DNA of 64,000 nucleotides from assembly GCA_029449245.1 (NCBI GenBank), contig JANATF010000004.1:3100001-3164000 (forward strand), given 5' to 3'. The translations under genes were made by a program, and so were the position numbers. Below are positions 11,201-23,216 of this stretch, piece after piece. The notes beneath the pieces are model-generated. The model was not told where the DNA came from. It ran no database searches and saw only the letters and a program-made list of their open reading frames with translations. Source of the DNA: Mortierella alpina. Lineage: Eukaryota; Mortierellomycota; Mortierellomycetes; Mortierellales; Mortierellaceae. How positions within the stretch are numbered: the stretch's first letter is position 1; each line of letters begins with the position of its first letter.

Positions 11201-14200
11201 CAGTTTCCACGGCACCCACACGACCAGCAGCTCCACCGGCAGCAGCAAGGTCAGACACAGGAGCGGGAACACACATTTCCAGTTCAATCCGACTTTCCGG
11301 CCCAGGTTCAAAGAACCCTTGATTTCCTGGAATACTTGGAGACCTGCGTAGCATCCGAGGAGGAAACTAAAGCGCTTGAGAGACAGAGACGTCTTCAGAG
11401 CTGGACTGCCCTCAAAGACTTTATCGGCCACCGCATCCTCAGACTAAACAGGAACCACAAGGACGAGAGTGAAGATAACGTTGGATACCATCGGCCACAC
11501 CATTTCAATCATAGCACTCCGCTGATTGACCGCAGCCTTCTCACGCCCTCCCCGTCGCCATCCTTGCCGACGCTACGGTCAGCACCGCTCCCGTTCTCGC
11601 TATCGCGACCGTCCTCTCCGATATCATCTATCGCATCGACCCCCGAGCCCCGTAGCACACAGCGTCCACATGTAAGTGTTACACATAACACGTTCTGTTG
11701 ATGTTAAAATTAAGCAAGGTTGACATCACAGTGGCCAAAGCGCAATTAGACTCTGGCAGGGCGCGCTTAATCTGGCCAACCAGGCAACATCATGAACGTC
11801 TCACTGACTCCGCTAGCTCTACATTCTCTTCTTCTTCTCATGGTCACCCTTCAGCAGAGGCCATCGAGTCTACACTGCCGTTCATCTCTTACAGGCACAG
11901 GCACTGGAACCCTTAGTAGCGCATCGTCGTCGGTCCACACAGGCACCCATTATAGGTCGGCCTCCGCTGGCCCTTCCTCTTCATCCTATACCATCCCGCG
12001 TATCATCCATACTCCGCCACCCTCAGCCATGTCCTCCCACACTGAGTCTCTAATAACCTCCCACACTGAGTCTCTAATAACCTCCCCCATCTCGCCCACA
12101 GGCACATCCTGTTCCTCTGTCCCCGCGCCAAGAAGTCCCTTCCGGAAAACTAGCGGTAGCCAGCATCCACTTGCCACTGTGTCCACGTTCGACTCTGATC
12201 CTGAAGTGTACCTTGCCTCTGACGAGCCCTTGGTACTCAGCAGCGATGCTTTGCGGAATGAGTGCCAGGTCTCCGTGCCTCCATCCCAGAAATCAGCGTA
12301 CTGCGAGGAGCCAGCACAAGAGTTGGTATCCACCAAAACAGCCATTGAAGAGGCATTGACTGGACAAAACGACATTACCACCGCACCAGATCTTTCAATG
12401 CTGATTGACAGCAAACACAAGACTTTGGGAATGGTTAAAAGCGTCTTCAAGTCTGGATCGCCACAGGCTTTAGTCCTTACCCTCAAGTCGGAGATGAGTG
12501 AGAGAAGCCAATGTGGTGCACAGGAACCGAACGTTGTACAACCTCAGGATACAAACCACAGTGGATCCGCCGCCGAGTCCGACTGGGCGACCGTCGCTGT
12601 CGCGTCCGGCATAGACCAGCCTCTTTCACCATTGACCGCGGCGTACCCAACCACTACTAGCCAACCGTTGGTGGTGCCTGATCGCACTGAGGACCTTGGA
12701 TCCAGGACGGCACCTGTCATAGTACATCAGTCTGCGCAGTCGAGCATATCCGAGGAATCAGAGACAGGCTCATCCTCGCCACGGCGGGATTTCGAAAAGT
12801 GGACACCTCCACCCTCGGGGCCTCGACCATCACAGGACGCACAGCGACAGAGCCAACCCCTTCGACAACCACACTCGCGTCTACACTTGCCCAGGCTTCT
12901 GAAACAGCGCTCGCTCAACTTTACTTTCTCCTCTTCGCCGTCGTCCTCCACACCAGCAAGTCCTAGCTCGCCCCAGCACTCTTTCCCAATGGCACGGGCG
13001 TCTATGGACGGCTTCCTCAGGAGAGCTTCTACGGGCCCTTCTCCTACAGAGCAGATGTCAATGGCCGCAACCTCATGCGATCTACCCAGGCCTATTGGCC
13101 CTCCAGATCCAATTCCTCCGCACTACCAACACCTGCAGAATCGTCATGGCCGTAGATCGACGTCGTCTTTCCGGAGGAGGTCGCACGGAGGAGAGTTGGA
13201 GCGATTTTCACCTGGCTGGATTGCTGCTGAAAACGCTGCCGCTGCCGCATCAGCCGCCGCAGCATCATCGCCATCCGATCACCGACTCTCAAGGACTGGG
13301 AATGCTGAGCATGAGGAGGCGAGCCAGAGAAGGCGACACTCTACGACACCATCTCGACGACATGTATCCTTGGGACTGCAGCCAAACTTGTCGTCTATGT
13401 GGGGTCGATTGCTCACTTCCATCTTTTCTTCCGGACCGGGAGGTGACAATGGCGAGAATGAGCAGAGGGATGGCGAAGTAGCATCGACACCAAGGGAGCT
13501 TTCAACGGAGCAGCAAAGGCTACTGTTGACGCCACTGAGCCAGCAACAGCAAGTTCATCCACTCTACCAGCAGCAGTTGTTCTTTTATGCAGACGAAGTT
13601 ATCGACTCGGATCTAGAAGATATGGAAATCGATAATAGCAGGCGACGATCGACTTCGGAAGCAAGCGGCTTACGGCGCAATTCCACGTCCCTTCTCACAG
13701 CACTGGCTACGGACGCGAGCCTTCAGGGCGAGCTCGCTCAAGAAGATGGCCGAGAGAGCTTGGAGATGGCTGATTTGGACGACATGGTCATAGTGAGACC
13801 AGAAACCCTTCTTGGAGGCGACGGCAGCTTGGTGCCAAAGACCCTTTCCCCTGAAGGCAAGATCTCAGTAGCAAGCTTAGCACTCTCCTCGCCTCCATCT
13901 TATTGGGAAGCCGCTATCAAGTACCAAGGCTGGCCTCAAATTGACCAGAGGCCAGAGCAAGGGCAGGAGTCTTTGCCACGATACAGCTGTTCTGTCTTTA
14001 GGGAGGGTTGCGTCAATCGCAAGACGGAACTTGTGGGTAACTGGCGTCCATACAGACGTCCGTGGAAGTACGTAGGCCCTATGTTATTTCTTCTTGTTAC
14101 TTACTGATTGGTTCTCTGTGCACCTCCCCTGCTCATGATTCTGACACCACTCTTTTTCTTTTAATCGAACACCTTATAACAACAGGCGGACGTTTGCCCA

Positions 14201-15629
14201 CCTACGCGGGACAGCACTGCGGCTGTATGCCGTGGATATGGAGGACGTGCCTCGGCTCCACGTGCGCAATATCAGTCTCCAGCTTGCCAAGTGCGAGATT
14301 GCCGCTGATTACAAGCAGCGGCCGAATGTGATCCGGATCCAAGCATGCGACCGGACAGTGCTGCTCGAGTGCAAGGACCGCATTGATGCGTTGACGTGGC
14401 TGGAGCATCTCCAGGCGGCAGCCAATATTTCAACCAGTCTAGAGGACCGATCCATGCCCAAGTTCTACACGCTACCCAGAGCCCAGCATCATCCTGCAGC
14501 GCATTCTGGATCTAGTTCGCGATCGAGCTCGAGCTCCACGGCCTCCAACCGCTATCATTCATCCGGTGGCGGTTCTCAGTTGCAACAGCAACAATCCTCG
14601 ATGAGTCAAGCACCGCAAGCACCCCCCACCCGACAGCAGCAGTTGCAGCAGCAGCTACAAGAGCAACAGGAGCAAATCTTGATGCAGCAGCGGTACGCTC
14701 AAAGACTGCAGCGTGCTCGGCAATTGGTGGTGCAGTCGTCCGAATCGGCTTCGTCGACAATGTCACCCGCATTGAGCCAGGCTTCATTGGGGTTGTCTCT
14801 CACTGCTGCAGGATCTTCATTATCGTTGGTCACTTCACCGTCTGGGTATCATGCGGCGGCCTTTGGAAGAAGGAGTCCTGATGGAGATCGTCTTCAACCG
14901 CGGCGAACACGCAGCAGCCAGCTATTGACCCGATCTGAGCGGCATAGAACCATGACGGAGGCAGCCCTGCAGGGTGACCGAGACAGGCGCCTGGACGATG
15001 AGATGGCGATCAGATCTGTCTTGCAGGCGCTTGGCCAGAACACTGACTCGGGCTCTTCCATTGGTGAGAGTGACCAGGGCAGTGACTTGGATGAGGATGA
15101 GGACGAGGATGAGGACGGTCGCGGTTGTGGAAGTGGAAGTAGAGCCGATGTGGAGGTGGCAGAGTCTAGACGGTCGCGTGCGGTGACTGCCGGCCCTAGG
15201 GCAAGTGACTCAAGTACTGATCCACTGGATAGGAGCGCTCAACGAGCTCGCTTTCATACAAGCCAGGAAAGTACGGGCCCCCAAGAGCCCTATGGACAGC
15301 GCGATTCGTTTACCAGAGGAGAAACGTTCAATGGTCGGCAGTGTCCAAGTCATGACTATTGCGAGCGATCGTCTGCCTCGCGTCACAATCCACTCCGGAT
15401 CCACCTTACGCAGATTCAGCAGCAGCAGGATCAGCAGCATCAAGGGCGCCGACAGCAACGCGCTAGTTGGAACAGGAGGCTGTTTAGTGGACTGTGGGGT
15501 CATCCACCTCTGGAGCATTCACAGCAGCAGCAGCAGCGGGAACAACATCCGCTGCAAGCAAGGGGCGAAGACCATGATCATCAGGAACATCAGCAGCAGC
15601 AGGAGCAACCCCTGACCGCTTCCACGTAG
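8252..15629 (+). CDS. Very long low-complexity protein with C-terminal PH domain
   Basis: Proposed exons 8252-9116, 10161-10532, 10878-11671, 11855-14067 and 14186-15629 give about 1895 residues; all four joins keep frame. The 5' part is uncertain: 8252 is merely the first in-frame ATG, and intron 1 would be 1044 bp, long for this genome. Most of the protein is S/P/T/Q-rich and probably disordered. A pleckstrin-homology fold is supported near the end of exon 4 and in exon 5: YSCSVFREGCVNRKTEL, GNWRPYRRPWKRTFAHLRG, TALRLYAVDM, then CDRTVLLECKD and the C-terminal helix ALTWLEHLQAAANIS. This order (strands, basic loop, final Trp helix) is the PH pattern, suggesting phosphoinositide or protein binding at a membrane. 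PolyQ tracts follow. Exon 4 has a perfect 24-bp tandem duplication giving SHTESLIT twice. The precise family is not recognised. Confidence 0.65.
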
Positions 15630-16603
15630 AAACCCAAAAAAAAAATTAAAAGTTTTGAATATCAGAGATTGATTCCTTCCTGCGTTTAAAGGACCTGGCA
15701 CACAGGTACGATGCGCACGTCTATTGTCACGATGGCATCTAGGCAATAGGGGGGGGGGGGGCAAGAGGGACTGGGTGTGCCAAGACGCAATCAGAGGGAC
15801 AGCAGAGTGAGAGGGGAGATCGAGAGCAGAAAGGAGGGAGCAAAAGGTGTAATACAACAAGTAGGCAGTGTTCGGTTCGAGGGGGCGATGAAGAAGCCCA
15901 AGAATGAGCGATGATTAGTGGGGATGGTGCAGCCAACGAGAGAGAGCGCACGACAGGGAGGGAGCGAGCTGCAATGGGGAACAGATGGAGAGAGAGAGAG
16001 ACAGAGAGAGAGAGACAGAGAGAGAGCGAGAGCGATGAGCACAGTGGAGCGCAAGGCATGGGCGGGCCGGCAGAGAGCGATGCATGTCCGGGGTGTGTGT
16101 GGTTGTCGATTGCAATAATGTATCTGAGGAACGATACTGCTGCAACTGACAGAGTGCGGCAGCCATTGCATTCTGCATTCCCATCCATATCCGCAGGCAG
16201 AGACGACAGCAGCAGCAGCGACAGAGAGGCAGGCAGAGAGACAGAGGGACAGAGAGATAGAGAGAACAGAGAGAACAGAGAGAGAGGGACAGAGAGCTCA
16301 CTCTCATCGTCCTGACCTTTGCTCGTTTCTCTCTTTCTTGACCAGCTTCCTTCTTTTCTCGCTTTCTTGCTCTTGCTCTGTTTGTTCTTGTTCCTTCTTG
16401 CCCTGTGCATGTGCCATCCGCTGCATGCAGCACACCAGCATCCATTCAGGCCTCTTCTCATCTCTTGCTCCCTTTGTCTCCGACCCCTCCTTTGTCCACC
16501 CTCGTCTCCTCTTGTCACCCCAGGGAACACTCCCTGTCTTTTTTTTTAAAAAAAGCACACCTGCTGTTCACCCTGCCTCAACTGCACACATTCCATTCCT
16601 TCC
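15630..16603. other. Intergenic region with GA/CT microsatellite-like tracts
   Basis: Holds the 3' end of the PH gene (A-rich at 15636), a G11 run near 15750, purine-rich (GA)n tracts at about 15955-16035 and 16200-16300, and a CT-rich leader (16310-16560) just before the next ATG. The apparent long minus-strand ORFs are products of the purine tracts. No gene is supported. Confidence 0.6.
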
Positions 16604-19420
16604 ATGAACAGAGATCGGGATCCAACCCAGGTCATGGACTTGCCTTCGTCCTCGTCCCCCACCGCCGCTGACGACCCTACAGCAGGGTTATCCAAGATCA
16701 AGGCCACGGCACTCTTGCTCAAGCAAAAGGTCGCCGGGACGAGTATCAAGGCCCAGAAGGTGCCCAACAAGATCGCTCATCCATGGGCTATCACCTCTTC
16801 CTCCTCTCGCTCCGCTTCGTTCTCTTCCCCAACGTCTCCCTCCCCATCCTTGTCTCCGTACTCTAACAGTAGCCATGGCCATTTTAGTCAGTCAAGCAAC
16901 CCAACGTTGTCTTTGCCCTCCTCCTCGTCTGGATCGGCCTCGGGGGCAGGAGGTAAGGGGATCAAGGCCATGATTGCCGCTAGGGAGGACCCAGCATTGA
17001 GCTGCAACAAGATGGCCCCAGGTGGCACACAGCCGGTCCCAGCGCCTCAGAAACGGGATGTCAGAGCAGGTATGACCAAGGTCCAACTGTCGCCACAGCC
17101 ACAACCACAGCCACAGGCGCAACCACAACCGCAGGCGCCATTGCACGAGCAAACACCAGCACAACAAGCGCAACAGGCAGAACCATCACAGCCTCAGCAG
17201 CAGCATGACGAGAAGCAAAAGGGGCATGATCAGGAAGGGGCAGGTCAAGAGGAGAGACTGACTGGTATGGAAAATGAAGTCGAGCAGGGCAGGAGGTCGA
17301 CGAGGAGGAGGAACGGCGGTGGTGGTGCTCTTGTGGCCAGTCAGTTTGCGGCCCCAACCTCGTCGACTACTTCCACGCCCCAGTTCATGAAGGCGTTTGA
17401 GGACCCACGGATGGTCCAGGCGGAGGCCTCGCTGCCAACCGTGCCCGCCATTGACGCGACCCAATCAGCTGTCAACAATACCGCCCAGACCGAGGATCAC
17501 AACAAGAGCAATAAGAGCAGCAGCAGCAGCAGCCGTAACAGGAGCAATAAGGAGTCGTCCCTGTCAACAACCCCCACTACCTCCCATAAGGCCTCGGCGT
17601 CGTCTAAACTGACTTGCTCAACCTCATCAACGACCCCCGCAGGAACAAGGAAACAACCGCCCTCTGCATCAATGTTTGAGCAAAGGCCTGCCATGTCTCC
17701 TCGCCGTCACACCACCTCCGACAGCCCAAGGTCGTCTTCTTCTTCCTCTGGGTTCTTCACCTTGCGCAAGGATTCGCCTCCTTTACCCTCGATTCCTCAG
17801 CAATCCATGAGTATCGTGAACCCAACCTTGCGACAATTGCAAACACCCCATATTCCGACGAATTTGGTCCAGGCCAGGATCCTTCAGCAAGAGGAACAAA
17901 AACGGAGGGACGAGGAGCTCGCCAAAATACCCATCACAGCCAACCTACGAACTGTGAAAAAGATCCAGGCGGTCCTGGTGTCCTCGGATGACGAGGAGGA
18001 CGACAACAACAACAGCAGCAAGGGCAGGAGATCGAATGGAAAAGGAAGGGACGAAGGATCTACCTCTTCCTCCTCCTCCTACTCTCTGTCATCCCCTTCC
18101 AGTTCCGCGTCCTCATCGCTCAGTGCATCCAGTTCGAGATCGTCGCGACCGAGATCCAAAACGGCGGCGTCGAGCTCTGTCTCGGTCTCGATTCTCTCGG
18201 GCGGTAAGCAGCGAGGTGACCGCAATCACGTAGGGCCTGTGGCGATTCCGAAGCGGCTCGCCGATCAGGTGGAACACATCCTGGGACGTAAACTTGCAGG
18301 CAAGGGCAACGTCCTCGATGAACGCGAGAAAGAACGGGAGGTAAAGCCAGGTGTTTTTTTTTTTTTTTTTTCGTGTGGAGCGCGCTTTCTGCTTTTTGGA
18401 ATTTTTTGTTTTTCGTGTGTCAAACTCTGACCCCCTTTCATTCATTCTATTTTTTTTATTGGGACCCGACAGGAAGAGGAAGCCCGTAAGACAGCAGAGC
18501 CCCTACCGCCGATCGTCCTCGGCAAGCCTCGGAAACGTGCCGTGACCTCGTCGCACATCCGTAACCTAGTCTCGTCCTGGGACCACAAGGTCGAGGAGGC
18601 CAAAGAGACCACCAGCGAAGCTGAGCGGATCCGTCAGTTCTTGGAAGAGCGCAGTTCGGCCCATGCAGAGATGCCTAAACCCAAGGTCCCACTCACGGCG
18701 ACCGATTTACTCGCTCCTTTGCCGTCATTGCCACCGCCACCACCAACGTCAGAATTCAAGACCCGGGCTCGACGTGGATCAAGAGGAGGAGTGGGAGGAG
18801 CTGGGGCTGGGGCTGGACATACGAAAGGTGCTAGCAGTGCTGCAGCTGCTTACTCGACACAGACCTTGAAATCTGGTCTACTTTCTTCTCCTTCAGCCAC
18901 AGAGACGCTGAGGGACTGCAAGGACGCGCAGACGAGTGGACTGGCTAGTACTGATGCTACTATGCTTACTACTACTACTACCAGTGTTACTACCACCACA
19001 CCCATGAAGCGACTGAGCAGCTCAGGAAGTAAAAAGACCATCGGAGGCAACCATGAGGCAGGATACGTTTCGGGTCCTGAACTGGGTGGATCGCGGCGGG
19101 CGGATGACGATAATGAGGCCGTGGACCCTGTCATGGCCGTAGACCTGGCGATGCCACAACCCATGGCGTCCATGGAGCTGCAAGTGAAAGACACCCATGC
19201 CCTTGGCAAACTGGATCTGCCGGTAAGTCCACGTTATCGTTGGGAAGGAAACAAAGAACATTGCCACTATGTCAATGATGCATGAATCTTGACGCGTCTT
19301 TTTTTTCATTTTGTCCCCCAACAGGTTGAGGTCCTGGATACGAAACGAAGCGGCGCACTGTTGGATAACAGAGCTGTGGCCAGTCGACCCCGTCGGAAAG
19401 GCGTCCGTGGGCCTGCCTAA
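16604..19420 (+). CDS. Uncharacterised disordered protein with conserved-looking terminal blocks
   Basis: Three exons, 16604-18340, 18473-19222 and 19325-19420, give 860 residues; both introns have GT-AG ends and phase 0. I recognise no domain. The N-terminus has a helical, basic block (LSKIKATALLLKQKVAGTS, about residues 26-44) followed by IKAQKVPNKIAHPWAI. Then come about 450 residues rich in S, P, Q and T with a PQ repeat (QPQPQPQAQPQPQ) and basic spots. Near 467 a helical segment NLVQARILQQEEQKRRDEEL leads into IPITANLRTVKKIQ and SSDDEEDD. In exon 2, SHIRNLVSSWDHKVEEAKE and SEAERIRQFLEERSSAHAE predict a coiled coil. The C-terminus is basic (VASRPRRKGVRGPA). The ordered islands in a disordered background suggest a scaffold or nuclear/cytoskeletal adaptor; this is inference. 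The ATG follows a CT-rich leader. Confidence 0.75.
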
Positions 19421-19785
19421 GGACTCTTGTTCTCTCCTTTACTTTTTCGCCTTCGATTCCTCTCTTCTTGCCGTCAATTTTTTTGTTCTCTCTCTGAATC
19501 AAATAAACAAAAACATACACATACTCACATACACACACACACATACACACACACACCTCTTCCTACCAAATTACCCCCGTGTGACAAAGCAAATCCGATA
19601 ATAATGCAATACAACTCTCTTTTGGGTCTTGTTTATCCATCATGGACGATGTTGTGCCTGCTGAAAGTCTTCAGTGATGAAAATCTACTATGTACAAAGT
19701 GGGAACTATATGAAATAGGCGGGAAGCGACATGATATGAAGAGGTGCATCTATCTAACTATATAGTAGAGGAATACCCAATATTT
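19421..19785. other. Convergent 3' region with (CA)n repeat
   Basis: 365 bp between two converging stop codons. It contains an interrupted (CA)n/(TACA)n tract at 19526-19557 and AATAAA-like sequences (aaataaac at 19500, ataataatgc near 19600) that could serve polyadenylation of the plus-strand gene. Nothing else is visible. Confidence 0.5.
19526..19557. repeat. (CA)n microsatellite
   Basis: Interrupted CA dinucleotide run in the probable 3' UTR of the 860-residue gene. Confidence 0.85.
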
Positions 19786-22700
19786 CTAAGGGAAATTGAC
19801 AATGACATTCTTGTTGGCTTGAATCGACAGTTGGGCAGACGTAGACGATCCTCCGGCGCCAAGGGTGGGTCCAGGCACAGGGGCGCTTGTTGGAGATACG
19901 GTCGCCTGTCCATTCGTCCTTGTTGCAGTTGCAGTTGCAACGACACGTATCGTCGTCGTCGTGGTCGTGATGGATCGTGTCGCCAACACGGATGCCGTCA
20001 TAAACCCTGACGGAACCGTGGTGTTCACGGGCGGATTCACGGGCATAATGGCCCCTGGAGGCCAAAAGGTTCCTGAAACAGAGTTGTACCCAGAATTCAC
20101 CACCAAACCGGTTGTGTTGACAGTGGAGCCGTCTCTTCGGTCGAATGGTAACAAAACAGTGCCCGACTTGGACACCTGGATCAGAGGAGAGTTGACGAGG
20201 AAGGTACAAGATTGATTCCAAGCCTTGAAATCCAATTGCACCTGTCCATCAAGCGTGTTCAACTGGATGGTCGGTGGAGATAAAGCTGGGAGTGTGGAAT
20301 TACTGAGTGACGAGTTGGTTGGGAGCGTTGGGGTCGTGAACCCGACAGCGGCCTGAATATCACCACTGACACTCACGACCGACAGTTGCTCCCGAACGAT
20401 CACAGACCGCAGAATGACCGATGCAGGTGTGGAAGACGTATACGAAATGGAAAGCGCCTTGATGTTCAAGGACTGGAAAAGAGAAGCAAAATGAAAGAAA
20501 GAGTGAGTCGGAACGTTCATTTTGACACTTTTCCTTTTTTTTTTTTTGTTTCTCCTTCGATGATGCAAATCCAATGGCGTCCATATTGGAGCCAGCTGCG
20601 AGCATTCTCCACATACCTGCACAAGCATACTATGATCGCTGATTCCCCGGAATCTCCAGCTCGCGTTCCTGTGAACAGCTTCATCCACGTTGATAAACAC
20701 GTCCTGTTGATCAATCATGGCATCCAGCGCAATCTCGCGCCTGCCAGGTACAGCGATGGGCATCTCGACCGTCAAGATCGACTGTGAGCATAGGACTGTG
20801 GGTACAAAAAACCCGCGATGGGAATCTGCATCATCCTATAGCCATAAACCAAGATTATATGACGCGCTGCGTAAGTTGACCTCATTCTCTCACACCACCA
20901 TCAAGAAGAATTAGAAAAAAAAAAGGATGGGAGGGGGATAACTTACATTGAGGACGTAGCGCAGGTAGCCATTCGGAAGCGTTTCGACCTGAAAGCCCGT
21001 CAGATCCTCTCGATCGTTCATGTCATGGAACTGGCGCCGGAGTTTCAGCAGCACTCGAGTCTCATTCTTGTCCTGCGAGTCGATAATGTTAATGGTTCCT
21101 TTCTTTGAAAAAGAAAAAAAAACGCAAGAAATAATTAGCCACCGTCTAGCCATGAGATGATTCATCAAGTTCAGAGCTTCAGAGCTCGCACTTGATCAGT
21201 CAAAACCTACTGTTCGCGTCCTGTATTCTAGAACAATGCCTTGAACTGATGCAGGGTCAACTGAATATATTGTCGGTTCCACAGTGTTTGGGTCAATTGC
21301 AGAACACGGCCGAAAGCGATGGAGCAGGAAAGCCTAACATGAAATCAAAAATAGAGAATAAATTAGTAATGTTGCAGCGTATTAATTCAACAACCCTGTT
21401 GCAAAACTCACAAGGGCCAACTTACAGCTGCACCAGCAAGCACCGCCGCTGGAATGAGAATTAGCAGCAAAAGAACCCACCACCGACAGCCGCCAAAGCA
21501 GTATCGACAAAACTTGCGCTTGGGGACTCGCGTGTACGCCGGCCCTTGCTGGAAGGGCGGCAGAGGTGCGAGGTAGTTGTGCTCGTCGTCTGCAACCTCT
21601 GTCCCATCGTGCACACTCCAGGTCTCTGCCCCTCCAGCGCCTGAGCCCGGGTGACCGTTTGAAAGAGGTCCGTGAACGCCTCCCGTGGCTCTCGATCCGG
21701 CCTTTGAGCGTGCAGTCATTGAATCGGTGATATCGCTTAATGTCCCAAGTTCACTCCCCTTCTGAGGCTGGTCGTACTGTCGCTGACGTGAATGTGGACG
21801 GTAGCCCGAGTGGGTGGGGGAGGTGGCCCTCGAGTACAGATACCGTTCCACAATGGGGTCTCTCGAGTTGGGTGTAGTTGGTCGGTACCGGCTCTGGCTT
21901 GAATGGGGCCGTGACATTTTCAACTCGGGGGCAAGCCCTGTGACGATCCCTGTTGTAGACGCATTGAAATGATTGAGTTGCCAAGACGCATGTTGTGCTT
22001 TGCTTATCTCCTGCATCTCCAAGGAAGGGCGTCGATGTTGTCTAGAGTCTGGGCGGTTGGACGAGAGTCGCGAGTCAGGCCGGATCTGCTGAGAAATACT
22101 CGGGTAGTTGTGTGGGGAGTCGAGAGATATGGCGGAGCGATTGCGGTCATGTCCACCCCTTGATTGCTGCGATGATGCCACAGACGACGATGGCGAGCGC
22201 GGTCGATCATGGAAATGGACCATGGAAGACGCGCTGGTCCTGTAACTGCTGGTGGTGTCAAGAGATGCCTTCCGATGACGATCGTGATCCTGCTCAAAGC
22301 CATTAGACGTCCCGGCGGGACCATGATCCTGGTCGAGGTCGTGATCGTGGTCACTGCTACTGTCCCAGTGCTCTGACAGCATCCCCTCTGCATCCAGTCC
22401 CTCGAGATCATTCATGTGCGGGTGTGTATGTACAAGGTTGCGCATGGGACTTTTGGGACGGCCGTGCCGTCCACGATCATAGCCGTTGTGGCGCGACGAG
22501 TGCGCCGAAGAGGATGACGAGGGCGTTGGTGAGGGTGAAGGCGAATAAAGGGCAGAAGATGGGGAGGTGGGTCGCGAGATCGGGGTGGGCGAGGCGATTC
22601 TAATGGAAACAGAACTCGGATTGCGCTGTGCGTACTGCTGGTGGTGCCTGAGGTTGTGGGTCGATCGCGACCGCGACCGCTCGAGCCTGTGGTGGTCGTG

Positions 22701-23216
22701 GTGTTGGTGTGGGCGGTGGGTATGGATCTGACCCTGGTTGAGCTGGCCTGGGGGGTGGTATTCGCCGTGTTTCTGACGCATGGCCTCGGTGGCCTGGGTC
22801 TTTAGCTGCTGCTCCTGCTGCTCCTGCTCCCGCTGCTGCTGCCTCTTCTTCTTGCTGCCTAGGCCGAACCTGGGTGTGCCTGTTGGTGCGGCTGCGGGTT
22901 TGCCAAAAACCTTGGCAGTGTCCGTGATACTGCTGTTGTTGCTATAGCCATTGGAATTGTTGCCGTTGTTCCTGGATGCTGCAGTCGCGGATGAGGCGGT
23001 GGAGGAGACGGTGCCAGAAGGCTTGGCTCTGAGTGTATCCGACGAGGATCGCGGGCCGATGCTCTGATGCTGAGGTCGCGGGGTTCTGTCTTGATCCTCG
23101 GCCTCGTTCGAGACATCGTCCACGACGACTACGGGACATGCCCCTGAGGGCGAAGCCGGCCGGAGCGAGGCATGCGATCTGCTGGTTGTCAGCGGCTGTA
23201 TGATCCGAGTGGACAT
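19786..23216 (-). CDS. Single-pass membrane protein with lumenal LEA/DUF3712-like domain
   Basis: Five exons on the minus strand: 23216-21426, 21333-21211, 21102-20947, 20781-20617, 20472-19786, about 973 residues, all joins in frame. Residues 1-570 are disordered, rich in S/R/H/Q, with HDRD-type repeats. A basic-cysteine stretch (KRKFCRYCFGGCRWW) leads into one hydrophobic helix (VLLLLILIPAAVLAGAA) at about 578-597, giving a cytosolic N-terminus. Downstream lies a beta-rich region: TIYSVDPASVQGIVLEYRT, INIIDSQDKNETRVLLKLRR, VEMPIAVPGRREIALD, LNIKALSISYTSSTPASVIL, with many N-x-S/T sites (NSSLSNST, NTT, NQS). This layout resembles fungal DUF3712/LEA-like proteins such as vacuolar Tag1; that assignment is by architecture, not by a diagnostic motif. 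The C-terminus is T/S/P-rich with a hydrophobic end. A GPI or second TM is not obvious. Confidence 0.7.

Noticed and set aside
15739-16530. 263-codon minus-strand ORF of S/L repeats
   Set aside because: Produced by (GA)n tracts upstream of the 860-residue gene; the same tracts are open in several frames.
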